The notes beneath the pieces were generated by a model that was given only the letters and a program-made list of their open reading frames with translations, was not told where the DNA came from and made no database searches. A program made the position numbers and the translations under genes. Of a DNA stretch of 64,000 bases, positions 55,401-63,016 are shown in pieces. Within the stretch, counting starts at the first letter, position 1; every line of letters starts with the position of its first letter. Source of the stretch: Bythopirellula goksoeyrii (lineage in GTDB: Bacteria; Planctomycetota; Planctomycetia; Pirellulales; Lacipirellulaceae); assembly GCF_008065115.1 (NCBI RefSeq), contig NZ_CP042913.1, forward strand, positions 4,505,278 to 4,569,277, given 5' to 3'.

Positions 55401-55767
55401 TGGGTTGGTGTCCGACAGGACGCAGCGGCACGACGGTCGCCCCGGCATTGAAGGCATAGTCAGCGAAAAACGTCATCTGATCCTGGTTCCCCAGGTCTTC
55501 GATCATGTTCAACAAGAGAGGTCGCTGAAAACCCCAACTAGAACCGTTCCAAGTGATTCCGTGCCCACCGCTCGTGTAAACGATTTTCCCCGAAAGCGCC
55601 CCCTCTGGCTGCGCACCTACATCGACCAAACCTGCCGCGGCAAGTGCCAAACGAGGTTCTAACGGCTCGTAGCGAAGCTGCTTGTCACGTTTTTTCTTAC
55701 TTGCCTTCTGCCGGCTAAGTGATGTTGAAAAACTCTTGGAGAATAATTTTAGCGAGCTAAGATTCAT
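52408..55767 (-). CDS. Secreted N-acetylmuramoyl-L-alanine amidase-like protein with golvesin, FN3 and dockerin
   Basis: Exported protein of 1119 residues with LEPR start motif (YEPLEPRLALAAAG, 33-46). An amidase_3-like catalytic domain is split by an insertion: zinc-ligand candidates are H69 (TSGGHG), the histidine of YVGYHSNA (near 322) and the glutamate of IVEVAFHDN (near 425). The insertion (about 126-260) and a second unit (about 812-945) are golvesin C-terminal-like beta domains (ILDNDDAEVTFSGAW; ILDNDDGPAVYSEAGSW). Between them are an FN3 domain (about 459-562) and an unassigned domain. A dockerin (about 947-1000) precedes an acidic tail ending LELAFEQLGSEFGHF. It may cut peptidoglycan or a related amide. 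Convergent with recQ. Confidence 0.82.
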   Translation of the reverse strand: MNLSSLKLFSKSFSTSLSRQKASKKKRDKQLRYEPLEPRLALAAAGLVDVGAQPEGALSGKIVYTSGGHGITWNGSSWGFQRPLLLNMIEDLGNQDQMTFFADYAFNAGATVVPLRPVGHQPNEIILDNDDAEVTFSGAWSDSSAGIYFGDPGDVPYRFASTSATETAVATYRPNVTEEGFYPVYAWTRAGTDRASDQLYRVNHSGGSTEVTINHRMVGTGIIYLGTYHFEAGTAGSVEISNRSDDPGRVVIADMIRFGNGVGDLSFGGGVSGRDRVDELSLYWLQWHTEHSQGVPSSAHGTSHVSAPARYAAYMNQSGEGSLSDRVYVGYHSNAGGGSARGVLGLYNGNNTPSSATPNQFLLANLLGREINDDLVDQDGQFEHDFFDRTVVTLDRSDIEFGEINNSVIGGEFDATIVEVAFHDNQLDAELMRDADFRAAAARATVQGLVRYFNSVDGGATTIIMAPGKATGLRAETVGSGSVTVSWDAPSANTYNGDAATGYMVYGSTNGYGFDGGTFVAGGGTTTHTFNGLDLDEGPYYFKVVPVNAGGAAPDSEVVAANPNVGPKDVLIINGFDRLSRQQNPVLFGAQRVRPRDSNSYDYVVQVASAIEANSPGLVVDTTSNEALIAGNVQLADYAAVFWILGEESTDDHTFDPSEQSLVSNYLASGGQLFVSGSEIAWDLDSQNNGQAFFNNSLRANYLSDDANSYNVQGAAGSIFEGLSFSFDNGSQFYNVDFPDVIAPQGGATTALTYVGGSGGGAGIQYDSGGATKVVNVAFPFETITSESLRNDFMGRVLDFFNFDVELSDLEQILDNDDGPAVYSEAGSWTTSTSPGFNGGTYRFGVTGNPSAATWKFYAPFAGSGEIFVQYAAGSNRADNAVYHIDTGNGIEDVSINQKANDATWVSLGNYSFTAGSHEITLDAQASSGGSVVIADVVRVFIPVPSTETADFDEDGDIDGRDFLAWQRGFGKVSPVLADGDANGDDSVDGIDLGIWQDQYGTVPVVASLSSSLMVDQSTTISVAPVSYETDGEFTALAGIAQVSLPVQEVLQPTFASARGQAVDSVIDQNQPSEFVPLRNTSHDSLYSQLAKSSWQEVEEDEQALELAFEQLGSEFGHF

Positions 55768-56140
55768 CGGATACCATCAGGGTATTTATGATTAAGAATG
55801 CGAACCGTAGTGGAAGGATCGCGAGTGCCATGTTCCGTTATTACTAGCTCTTATTATACTCGATGCTTCGCCAAGAAACAGCGTTTGGCAAGAATTGGCA
55901 AAGTCTGCGCAAGGCATACAATTCGGTGCGCAAAATATCGGATAGAGTACTGGAACTTCCCAATCTGTAGGCTGGAACGAGCAACGCGAGTTCCGGCAAT
56001 AATTAGCCTTAAGGTGTGGCCATGCCGGATCACGTGTCTCTTATTCGGGCCTATAAGAAGTCTGGCCCACATGGCATACTGAGTTCTGACAAGAACCCTC
56101 CATTTGACAGCCAATTATCACGTGAAAGCGGGTATTTATT
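55768..56140. other. Divergent promoter region with REP-like element
   Basis: No gene is visible between the divergent amidase and gamma-glutamyltransferase genes. It should contain both promoters and includes a REP-like palindrome (family B copy 2) at 55971-55997. Confidence 0.55.
55971..55997 (+). repeat. REP-like palindrome, family B copy 2
   Basis: The palindrome begins GCTGGAACGAG and ends CGAGTTCCGGC, preceded by TGTAG. It matches the reverse complement of the element at 28078-28104, so at least two copies exist in this window. Confidence 0.6.
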
Positions 56141-57835
56141 ATGAAACTTGGGTTACAACTCTTGGGCCTGTTGTCGCTAACAGTCCTATTCAGTTCAATG
56201 CATGCTTCTGCTGCTAAGGCCGAAGAATGTGTGGTGGCTTCGGTCAATCCCCTCGCCACCCAAGCTGGACTGAACGCATTTGCCGAGGGTGGCAATGCCG
56301 TCGATGCCGCTATCGCGACCGCTCTGACCTTGGGAGTGGTGGACAACCACAATTCAGGTTTAGGCGGCGGATGCTTTATCCTCATTCGTAAGCCCGATGG
56401 TTCGCTCGTCGCCATCGACGGTCGCGAGAAAGCACCCGCGGCGGCAACCCGCGACATGTATGTCCGCGATGGTGTGGCACAACCCGAGCTGAGTACCACG
56501 GGACCTTTAGCCGTGGGCGTGCCCGGCGCTCTGGCGGCATACTCCCTGGCGACGGAAAAATGCGGCCAACTTTCCCTTCCCCAACTCCTGCTGCCCGCGG
56601 CAGAAATCGCCGCTGAAGGTTTTGCTCTCGATCGAGTCTACACGCGCAAATTAGCGGCCACCGCAGCAACTTTGGCACGTGTCAATGGCAGCAAATGCTC
56701 ACTACTCAAGCCAGATGAAACCCCCTATGCCGAGGGTGAAATCCTTCGCCAGCCTGACCTGGCGAATTCCTATCGCCAGATCGCTGAGCATGGCATGGAT
56801 TGGTTTTATCGAGGCGAGTTTGCCAAACAGGTGGGACAGTGGATGGCCGACAACGGTGGCATCCTGACCGCGGCCGATTTTGCTGACTACGAATCGAAGC
56901 AGCGCGAACCTTTGGTTACCACCTATCGCGATTGGCAGATCGTCGGATTCCCCCCGCCAAGTTCCGGCGGAGTGCATGTGGCCCAGATGCTTAACATCCT
57001 AGAGAACTTCAACCTCGCCCAAGAGTTTAAGAACGATCCCGTCCGTGCCTCGCACCTCATTGTTGAAGCAATGAAACTCGCCTTCGTCGACCGCGCTTAC
57101 TGGCTGGGTGACGCCGATTTCGTCGACGTGCCTCGTGGATTGATCGATAAGGATTATGCCAAGACCCTTGCCGAACGAATCGATCCGAATAAAGCCACCC
57201 CCGTCCCGCTCCATGGCGATCCTCCCCGCGCGTCAGAAAACCTTTTTGGCAAACATACGACTCACATCGCCTCCGCGGATTCATTAGGTTATTGGGTTGC
57301 AATAACCGCAACAGTCAACACGACCTTCGGTTCCAAAGTAATCGTCCCGGGTACCGGAATCGTGCTGAACAATGAAATGGACGATTTCTCCAGCCAACCG
57401 GGCGTACCCAACGCGTTCGGCCTGATCGGAGCCGAGAACAACTCGATCGCCCCAGGCAAACGCCCCTTGTCCAGTATGAGCCCCACGATCGTACTCGATT
57501 CCGACGGCGAACCAGTTCTCACCGTTGGTGCAGCCGGTGGCCCTAAAATCATCACCCAAGTCCTGCAGACGATCATTCGCAAACTCGATCTGAACGAAGA
57601 CTTGGCCGACGCTGTAGCGGCCCCCCGAATTCACCACCAGTGGTATCCGGATAGCGTGCTCGCCGAAAACTCGCTCCCCAAAGAGATCATCGAAGGCCTC
57701 AAGAAGCACGGCCACCAGATAGAAGGCACAAGCTCGAGCGGCGTAACCCAAGCCGTGGCCCTGGACGCAAACGGAAAACTAATAGGCGTACACGACCCTC
57801 GCGTACCAGGAAAGGCCGGGTCTGTTACCCGCTAA
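56141..57835 (+). CDS. ggt: Gamma-glutamyltransferase
   Basis: Periplasmic gamma-glutamyltransferase/glutathione hydrolase of 564 residues. The signal peptide covers about 1-27 (ending SAAKAEEC). The conserved start of the mature protein (GLNAFAEGGNAVDAAIA) and GLGGGCFILIR are present. The autoprocessing nucleophile is T373 in the TTH motif (KHTTHIAS), followed by ITATVNTTFGSKVIVPGTG, PLSSMSPTIVLD and GAAGGPKIITQVLQ. All key residues look intact. Function: breakdown of glutathione and gamma-glutamyl compounds, unrelated to the polysaccharide genes. A REP cluster follows directly. Confidence 0.95.
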   Translation: MKLGLQLLGLLSLTVLFSSMHASAAKAEECVVASVNPLATQAGLNAFAEGGNAVDAAIATALTLGVVDNHNSGLGGGCFILIRKPDGSLVAIDGREKAPAAATRDMYVRDGVAQPELSTTGPLAVGVPGALAAYSLATEKCGQLSLPQLLLPAAEIAAEGFALDRVYTRKLAATAATLARVNGSKCSLLKPDETPYAEGEILRQPDLANSYRQIAEHGMDWFYRGEFAKQVGQWMADNGGILTAADFADYESKQREPLVTTYRDWQIVGFPPPSSGGVHVAQMLNILENFNLAQEFKNDPVRASHLIVEAMKLAFVDRAYWLGDADFVDVPRGLIDKDYAKTLAERIDPNKATPVPLHGDPPRASENLFGKHTTHIASADSLGYWVAITATVNTTFGSKVIVPGTGIVLNNEMDDFSSQPGVPNAFGLIGAENNSIAPGKRPLSSMSPTIVLDSDGEPVLTVGAAGGPKIITQVLQTIIRKLDLNEDLADAVAAPRIHHQWYPDSVLAENSLPKEIIEGLKKHGHQIEGTSSSGVTQAVALDANGKLIGVHDPRVPGKAGSVTR

Positions 57836-57847
57836 AATCACTCCCTC

Positions 57848-57976
57848 CGTAGGATGGGCACTCCTGCCCGTCGGACTATTTCCCTCGTAGGACGGGTACT
57901 CCTGCCCGTCTTCCCGTCAATCAATACCATCAGTCTTTGTATCCCACCAGCGACGGGCAGGAGTGCCCATCCTACG
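57848..57976. repeat. REP cluster 1 (RAYT-associated palindromes)
   Basis: Three palindromic units lie here: two forward (57848-57873 and 57886-57910, start CGTAGGA, core GGGCACTCCTGCCC or a close variant) and one inverted (57951-57976, start CGACGGGCAG, end CATCCTACG). The inverted unit overlaps the 3' end of the transposase gene, so the transposase stop codon TAG lies inside the repeat. Confidence 0.85.
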
Positions 57977-58661
57977 AGTCTTGAAATCCCCAGCCGGCTG
58001 CTTCCCAATCCGGATGGATCCAACGACGCCAGGCATTTTCATTTTCCAACCCTGCTTTTCGTGGATTGGCACCGATGTACTGGACGACACGCCACAAATG
58101 TTCTTCGTCGCGAAGGATACGATCGAAACTCTCTTCCTGCCAAAGTTGTCCGCTCAATCCCAAGACGGAATTGATATTCCGGGCCGCCACCCCCTTGAGC
58201 GAACCCACGAGGTCTTCGAGTGAGTATCCCTCGAAAGGTCGTAGGATCGCGTGGCAATGGTTCGGTAGAATCGCCCAGCACGAGAGTTGATAGCGCTGGT
58301 CTTGGAAGTGATGGAGTCGAGATCGCAACTCTTCACACCAACGCTTATTGCGGAAGTGACATACGCCATACCCTTCATCGAGCCAATGTTCTACTGAGGT
58401 AGTCACCTCTCGCGCATACTCGGTCCAATCTTTTTCGCTCCGAGGCGGTGGATGTGTTCGCTCCCAATCGGAGCGGAGTTGTTTGAGCAAATGCAGGTTC
58501 GACTGAGGCAACGAATCGGCCAGTCGAAAAGTTACGAAGTATGTAGCACCCGCTTGCCGCCAATGGGGAAGGTGTCGCTCGTACCGTTGAATCGGTAGAT
58601 CAGGATGCAATCCCCGAAACCCAGACGGTGGGGGAAGATGAAAAGAAGAATTATCGACCAT
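57972..58661 (-). CDS. REP-associated tyrosine transposase (RAYT)
   Basis: Y1-type transposase of 229 residues in the IS200/RAYT group. The HUH metal pair is H135 and H137 (LPNHCHAIL), the N-terminal motif YFVTFRLADSLP is typical, and Y195 (VVQYIGANPRKAG) is the likely nucleophile. GVAARNINSVLG and LWQEESFDRILRDEEHLWRV are family blocks. RAYTs are single-copy domesticated transposases that handle REP sequences; REP clusters on both sides of this gene fit that. The ATG lies 13 bases before a further partial repeat unit. Confidence 0.93.
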   Translation of the reverse strand: MVDNSSFHLPPPSGFRGLHPDLPIQRYERHLPHWRQAGATYFVTFRLADSLPQSNLHLLKQLRSDWERTHPPPRSEKDWTEYAREVTTSVEHWLDEGYGVCHFRNKRWCEELRSRLHHFQDQRYQLSCWAILPNHCHAILRPFEGYSLEDLVGSLKGVAARNINSVLGLSGQLWQEESFDRILRDEEHLWRVVQYIGANPRKAGLENENAWRRWIHPDWEAAGWGFQDS

Positions 58662-58673
58662 GTGGCCATTCTA

Positions 58674-58800
58674 TCCTAGTACGGCCACTCTCGCCTGTGA
58701 AAAAATCTCTCTTCCACCCGTAGGACGGGCACTCCTGCCCGTCAATCAAAGGCCATTATTCTTTGTCCCATCAACGACGGCCAAGAGTGGCCGTCCTACG
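58674..58800. repeat. REP cluster 2 (RAYT-associated palindromes)
   Basis: A partial unit (TCCTAGTACGGCCACTCT, near 58674), a forward unit at 58719-58743 (CGTAGGACGGGCACTCC start) and an inverted unit at 58775-58800 (CGACGGCCAAGAG start, CGTCCTACG end) lie upstream of the transposase. Their core exists in two variants, GGGCACTCCTGCCC and GGCCAAGAGTGGCC. Confidence 0.8.
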
Positions 58801-58954
58801 AGAAAGCGAAGACAGATTAATGATCGGTCAATACACACAAAATAAATACCCTATATAATGATTGCGAAAGGATAATCGAATAGCTATATTGCTAAAAGGA
58901 ACAGTTCGTCGCTTCGTCAATAAGTATTGTTTGAGTACTCTCCTTGGAGTTACG

Positions 58955-61072
58955 ATGCCTGAACGATTCCCCTTCTCTTACGAGCCAATAGTTGCTCGCA
59001 TTCTTTTCTCTTCTCTAACTTGTTTTTCCATTTTCGTCAGTTGTCCTGTTCTTCTCTCAAGGGCAGAGCAATGGACAGACTCATCGGGCAATCACACTGT
59101 TGAGGCAGAATTTGTTTCCTTTGAAAATGGAACTGTTGTTCTCCGAGACAACTCCGCAAAAGAAATCAAAGTTCCTTACGAAAAATTCAATAAGGCTTCT
59201 CAGATACTGGTGGACTCTCTTGTCAACAGAAGAGATGAAAAGGACCTTGATCGTAAACCAATGCTCATTGGTGGAGCGGACGAACTCGAATCAATTGCTA
59301 AGGAGAAAAGAAAGGCCGTTGATGCCCTGGAATTGTATGAGGTCTTCGTAAACCTACCACAGTTAGATGAACATGAGAAAGCTCACGCCGAATCGCGTAT
59401 TGACGTGTGGCGACAACGAGCGAACGAAGAACTTTGGCGTTGGGGGAATCGTTGGGTACCAATCGAAACAATTCGAGAAAACATCGAAGACGAAGATCGA
59501 CTTATTCAAGAAGCTCACCGGTTGATCGAAATTGGCAATGAGACCATGGCGCGCGAGCGATTTGAAGAAGCCAGCAAGAAAAATCCAGAGAGTATTCGAG
59601 GAGACTTCTACCTTGGTATATTGCACGCATTAATTGGGAAAGACTCAAAGAGTGCGAGAGAATGTTTTAATAAGTGTGTTAAACGCCTAGAAAGCTACCA
59701 AGACAACACATCTGGCATTCAGAGGGCCAATCTAATCGCTGCCCTTAACAATCGAGCCATTTGTTATGCCAGAATGGGAAAACACAGTCAGGCGATGAGA
59801 GATTGGGATCTAGCGATAGAAATGGAACCCATGACTCCAGAATTAGTCCAAAATCTGGGATATTACGCCAGGCTTGCTGGGCTGCTAACAAACTGGGGAG
59901 TTTCCTCAAATACAGCTCGCAGGATTTCTGAACAATACGCTGCTGTTACTGTAGCCAACCAATCTAATGCCTTCGCAGCCGGCGTGGGTTGGCTATTCAT
60001 TCCTTTTATAGATACTCCAAAATTCTCTGCTCTCGAAGAGATCGAATTACCTGACAACGAGAATATAGATCAGGATCGAATGGAATTTGTAAAGTTAGCT
60101 GAAGAAAATGAATTCCGCATCGCCGGGTGGGCTTCGGCAGTAGCAGTTGATCAAGATTATCTGCTGACGTCCAAGGATTACATCAAAGACGCATATGGAC
60201 TGTGGGTCTCAGATGAAGGAAATGTTCGAAAGGACCTTCCCGGGCGGATCGTTGCAGTTTCCAACGACTATGACTTGGCATTGATTCGTTTCAATGGGCT
60301 TAATGCTCGCCCATTATCTCTAGAAAAGAATGAAATACGAAGGGCAGATCCTTTTCGGATTATTGGGTACCCAGAGCCAGGCTTACTAGGGAGTGAAGCC
60401 CAGATCTTTAATGGTGTAGTTATGGATATCAATAATTCCAGAGCGGCTCACGATCAAGGATACGTAACGCGATTAGTCTATGATTCACCTCTCAATCGTG
60501 GCTGCGTAGGTGCTCCACTACTGAATGATCAGGGCAGAATTATAGGAATCGATGTGGGCGAATCAGACTTAGCACAAATTGCAGGAGGGAGACGATGTGG
60601 AATTAGTTCAGGAAATATTCGTTCCTTTCTGTCAACCACTAGTAGGGAATATGCTGCTCTAGAACAGGGCGACCCCAATGGTATCGTGGACATTCAGGAG
60701 GCCAATCTCGATTCGAGTGTTTTTCAAATTGCTCTTGTTTGTCGCGCACCTCGGCTTAGTTGGTCTGAGAGAATTAGCAAGATTCGTGGTGTCACATCAA
60801 AGCAAGGTTGGAATGCATTTGAAGACCCTTGGTGTGCTATCTGCAATGGAATTGGAGAACTACCTTGCAGAGGTAGAGGGTGCAACGGTGGACAGGTTGC
60901 TCATAGAGAACAGGTCGTCGTCGGAAGATTTCCAGCAACAGGAAAACCAATTTTGGACTGGAAGAGGACGTTTGAAAAATGTGATGTCTGCAGAGGGAAG
61001 GGATCGCTTGATTGCCCGCATTGCAGTGGTAAGGAACATGAGCCGTTACTTTCAATAAGAGATCATAATTGA
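58955..61072 (+). CDS. Secreted pseudo-protease with SHD1, TPR and zinc-ribbon domains
   Basis: Protein of 705 residues from an ATG with GGAG seven bases upstream; a longer frame begins at TTG. A signal-like segment (about 15-36) precedes an SHD1-like domain (WTDSSGNHTVEAEFVSF to KFNK, 40-80), as in many planctomycete secreted proteins. A TPR-like helical region covers about 180-300 (ALNNRAICYARMGKHSQA). A chymotrypsin-like fold follows (about 388-560), but His is D408 (LLTSKDYI) and Ser is V518 (GCVGAPLL); only D440 (NDYDLALI) remains, so it should not be a protease. Two DnaJ-like zinc ribbons (CAICNGIGELPC, CDVCRGKGSLDC) end the protein. Its role is unknown and may be scaffolding or ligand binding. 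Confidence 0.8.
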   Translation: MPERFPFSYEPIVARILFSSLTCFSIFVSCPVLLSRAEQWTDSSGNHTVEAEFVSFENGTVVLRDNSAKEIKVPYEKFNKASQILVDSLVNRRDEKDLDRKPMLIGGADELESIAKEKRKAVDALELYEVFVNLPQLDEHEKAHAESRIDVWRQRANEELWRWGNRWVPIETIRENIEDEDRLIQEAHRLIEIGNETMARERFEEASKKNPESIRGDFYLGILHALIGKDSKSARECFNKCVKRLESYQDNTSGIQRANLIAALNNRAICYARMGKHSQAMRDWDLAIEMEPMTPELVQNLGYYARLAGLLTNWGVSSNTARRISEQYAAVTVANQSNAFAAGVGWLFIPFIDTPKFSALEEIELPDNENIDQDRMEFVKLAEENEFRIAGWASAVAVDQDYLLTSKDYIKDAYGLWVSDEGNVRKDLPGRIVAVSNDYDLALIRFNGLNARPLSLEKNEIRRADPFRIIGYPEPGLLGSEAQIFNGVVMDINNSRAAHDQGYVTRLVYDSPLNRGCVGAPLLNDQGRIIGIDVGESDLAQIAGGRRCGISSGNIRSFLSTTSREYAALEQGDPNGIVDIQEANLDSSVFQIALVCRAPRLSWSERISKIRGVTSKQGWNAFEDPWCAICNGIGELPCRGRGCNGGQVAHREQVVVGRFPATGKPILDWKRTFEKCDVCRGKGSLDCPHCSGKEHEPLLSIRDHN

Positions 61073-61720
61073 GATTTGCTCGTTTCTCCGCCTCATTCTA
61101 CTCGATTACAGAACCAATCTGATTTTTTGATAACCGATTGATCTATGCACACATTTATTGGGCAGCATGCCACGATTCTCTTTTTACCCCTCTCCAGCAA
61201 CTTTACACAAGTTATTGGCCACCAGATTTGCTAGACTCGTCGTTGCATACGTTTGTAATGTGACGATCTTTGAAAACCGAACTGTTTTGCTCAGCTTGAG
61301 CAGATCCCCGGCTGAGTTCCGGTGAGTTTGTTGGAGTTCAGGCTTTAGCTTGCTAACCGAAGACGCTAGAGATCCGTCGGTAGATCGGACTGTCGATGAC
61401 TTGAAGCACCCGGTAGTTTTGTCTCGCTGAGACGGAGTTTTGTTTTCAAAACCCCTCCGCTCCCGAGGCAACGGAATTCCCGCAAGCCCTTGCTAACACA
61501 CAAGTTACAGCGAGATTGAACGGCGAAATGAGAGGGGGTTTTGTTTTGTAGAGAAAGTTTTCGACAAAATGGACGGGCCAAAATTCCTCCGATGCATGCG
61601 TAGGATCGAGCAAAGATGAGTAGCTTTGCGCACAGAAAGGCCAAGAAGAAAGCTCCCCTAGAACGGCCAATCCTGGCCGTGGAATAGGAGACGGGCCAGA
61701 GTGTCCGTACTACGGCGAGT
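61073..61720. other. Gene-free island with inverted repeat and REP-like unit
   Basis: No convincing gene is seen in 648 bases. A 95-codon frame on the minus strand (61184-61471) lacks a ribosome site and any known motif and looks repeat-derived. Imperfect inverted arms CAAAACCCCTCCGCTC (61447-61462) and GAGAGGGGGTTTTG (61530-61543) flank about 67 bases, and TTTTGTTTTCAAAA can itself fold. REP-like text is found at the right end. Confidence 0.5.
61661..61716. repeat. REP cluster 3 (degenerate)
   Basis: Two degenerate units resemble the transposase-linked palindromes: ACGGCCAATCCTGGCCGT (61663-61680) is a clean 7-bp stem hairpin, and ACGGGCCAGAGTGTCCGT at 61691-61708 matches the inverted unit type. 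They lie just after the stop codon of the leftward dipeptidase gene. Confidence 0.6.
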
Positions 61721-62995
61721 TTATTTCTTTTCCGCGGCCAACTGCTTCGCGACGTGTTCCGTTGCTTCCATCACTCGCAGCAGGTTCTCACCCAAGATCT
61801 TCTTGATATCGGCTTCGCTATAACCCCGGTCCAACAACGCTTGGGTAATATAGGGATAGCTGGAGACGTCATCCAATTGAGTAGGGAGCGAAGTCACCCC
61901 ATCGTAATCGCTACCGAGGCCAACATGGTCGATACCCGCTACCTCGGCAATGTGATCGATGTGATCGATGAGGTCGTGGATCGTACCTCGACCCGGAGAG
62001 GGATCATTCGCATCCCATTTACGCATCTCGCTGCGAACCTTGGTATCGTCGTCCAAGGTCTTCTTAATTTCGCGCTCATGCGCGAGTCGTCTAGTGAAAC
62101 GCTCCGCGGCCGCGGGGACAACAAAACTGGAGAAAAAGTTCACCATCACCACACCGCCGTTCTTGGTGACCAGCTTTAACACATCGTCAGGTACATTGCG
62201 AGGGCAATCGGCCACTGCACGGGCCGACGAGTGGGAAAAAATGACAGGGGCTTTCGTAATCCGCAAGGCATCCTTCATCGTATCGGGGGATACATGAGAT
62301 AGGTCGACCAACATTCCTAGCCGATTCATCTCTGCAATGACTTCTTCGCCAAAAGGTGTCAGCCCTCCATGGCGCGCTTCATCGGTTGCCGAATCTGCCC
62401 AGTCGAGCGTATCCGAGTGCGTCAGAGTCATGTAGCGGGCGCCGAGCCGATACAATTGTCGCAGTACATTGAGAGAATTCTCAATCGAATGCCCCCCTTC
62501 GACACCGATCAGCGACGCAATTTTTCCCTCCGCACAAATACGGCGAATGTCCGCCACATCGAGCGCTTGCTCAAAAGTCTCCGGATAGCGATCGACCATC
62601 GCATGGACCATCTCGATCTGCTCGAGCGTCGCCGTCAGAGCTGTTCCATCATAAGCGGTACTGGCAGGTACATAGACCGACCAGAATTGCACATCAAGCC
62701 CTCCCTCGCGTAGCCGAGGAATATCCGTCTGCAAAGTTTTCTGATGTTTAGAAATATCCAACCGTGTAAACGAGAGCGAACCTTGCGCCCGCAATTCCCA
62801 AGGGAGATCGTTGTGACCATCCACAACAATTGCCTGAGAATTGAGCTTGCGCGCACGTTCTGTGAGTACCACTGGAGACCGATCTTGTTTCATATCAACC
62901 TCCTCAGCACGACTAGCATTGGAGTCGAATGCAATTAGATGCGAAACAATCACGACCAATAATAAGATTAGCCTGGAAATTGGAGCTAAGTTCAT
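61721..62995 (-). CDS. Membrane dipeptidase (peptidase M19)
   Basis: Zinc-dependent dipeptidase of 424 residues in the renal dipeptidase family. A signal peptide covers about 1-30. The first metal motif is H61-x-D63 (VVDGHNDLPWELR); ASLIGVEGGHSIENS carries the bridging glutamate; LTHSDTLDW, LVDLSHVSPDTM and IFSHSSARAV carry further histidines; GIDHVGLGSDYDGV completes the site. All expected motifs are intact. It cleaves dipeptides, including D-amino-acid ones, outside the cytoplasm. The antiporter gene lies 21 bp upstream on the same strand. Confidence 0.95.
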   Translation of the reverse strand: MNLAPISRLILLLVVIVSHLIAFDSNASRAEEVDMKQDRSPVVLTERARKLNSQAIVVDGHNDLPWELRAQGSLSFTRLDISKHQKTLQTDIPRLREGGLDVQFWSVYVPASTAYDGTALTATLEQIEMVHAMVDRYPETFEQALDVADIRRICAEGKIASLIGVEGGHSIENSLNVLRQLYRLGARYMTLTHSDTLDWADSATDEARHGGLTPFGEEVIAEMNRLGMLVDLSHVSPDTMKDALRITKAPVIFSHSSARAVADCPRNVPDDVLKLVTKNGGVVMVNFFSSFVVPAAAERFTRRLAHEREIKKTLDDDTKVRSEMRKWDANDPSPGRGTIHDLIDHIDHIAEVAGIDHVGLGSDYDGVTSLPTQLDDVSSYPYITQALLDRGYSEADIKKILGENLLRVMEATEHVAKQLAAEKK

Positions 62996-63016
62996 AGGTC
63001 TTTCCGCGGGATAATG

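Noticed and set aside
57848-58800. CRISPR array with repeats and spacers
   Set aside because: Units are palindromic, face both directions and vary in spacing; they fit REP elements around a RAYT gene.
58955-61072. Active trypsin-like protease
   Set aside because: The His and Ser positions are Asp and Val, so a catalytic triad is absent.
61184-61471. 95-codon minus-strand frame in the gene-free island
   Set aside because: No ribosome site, no signal or domain; low-complexity composition suggests repeat-derived sequence.
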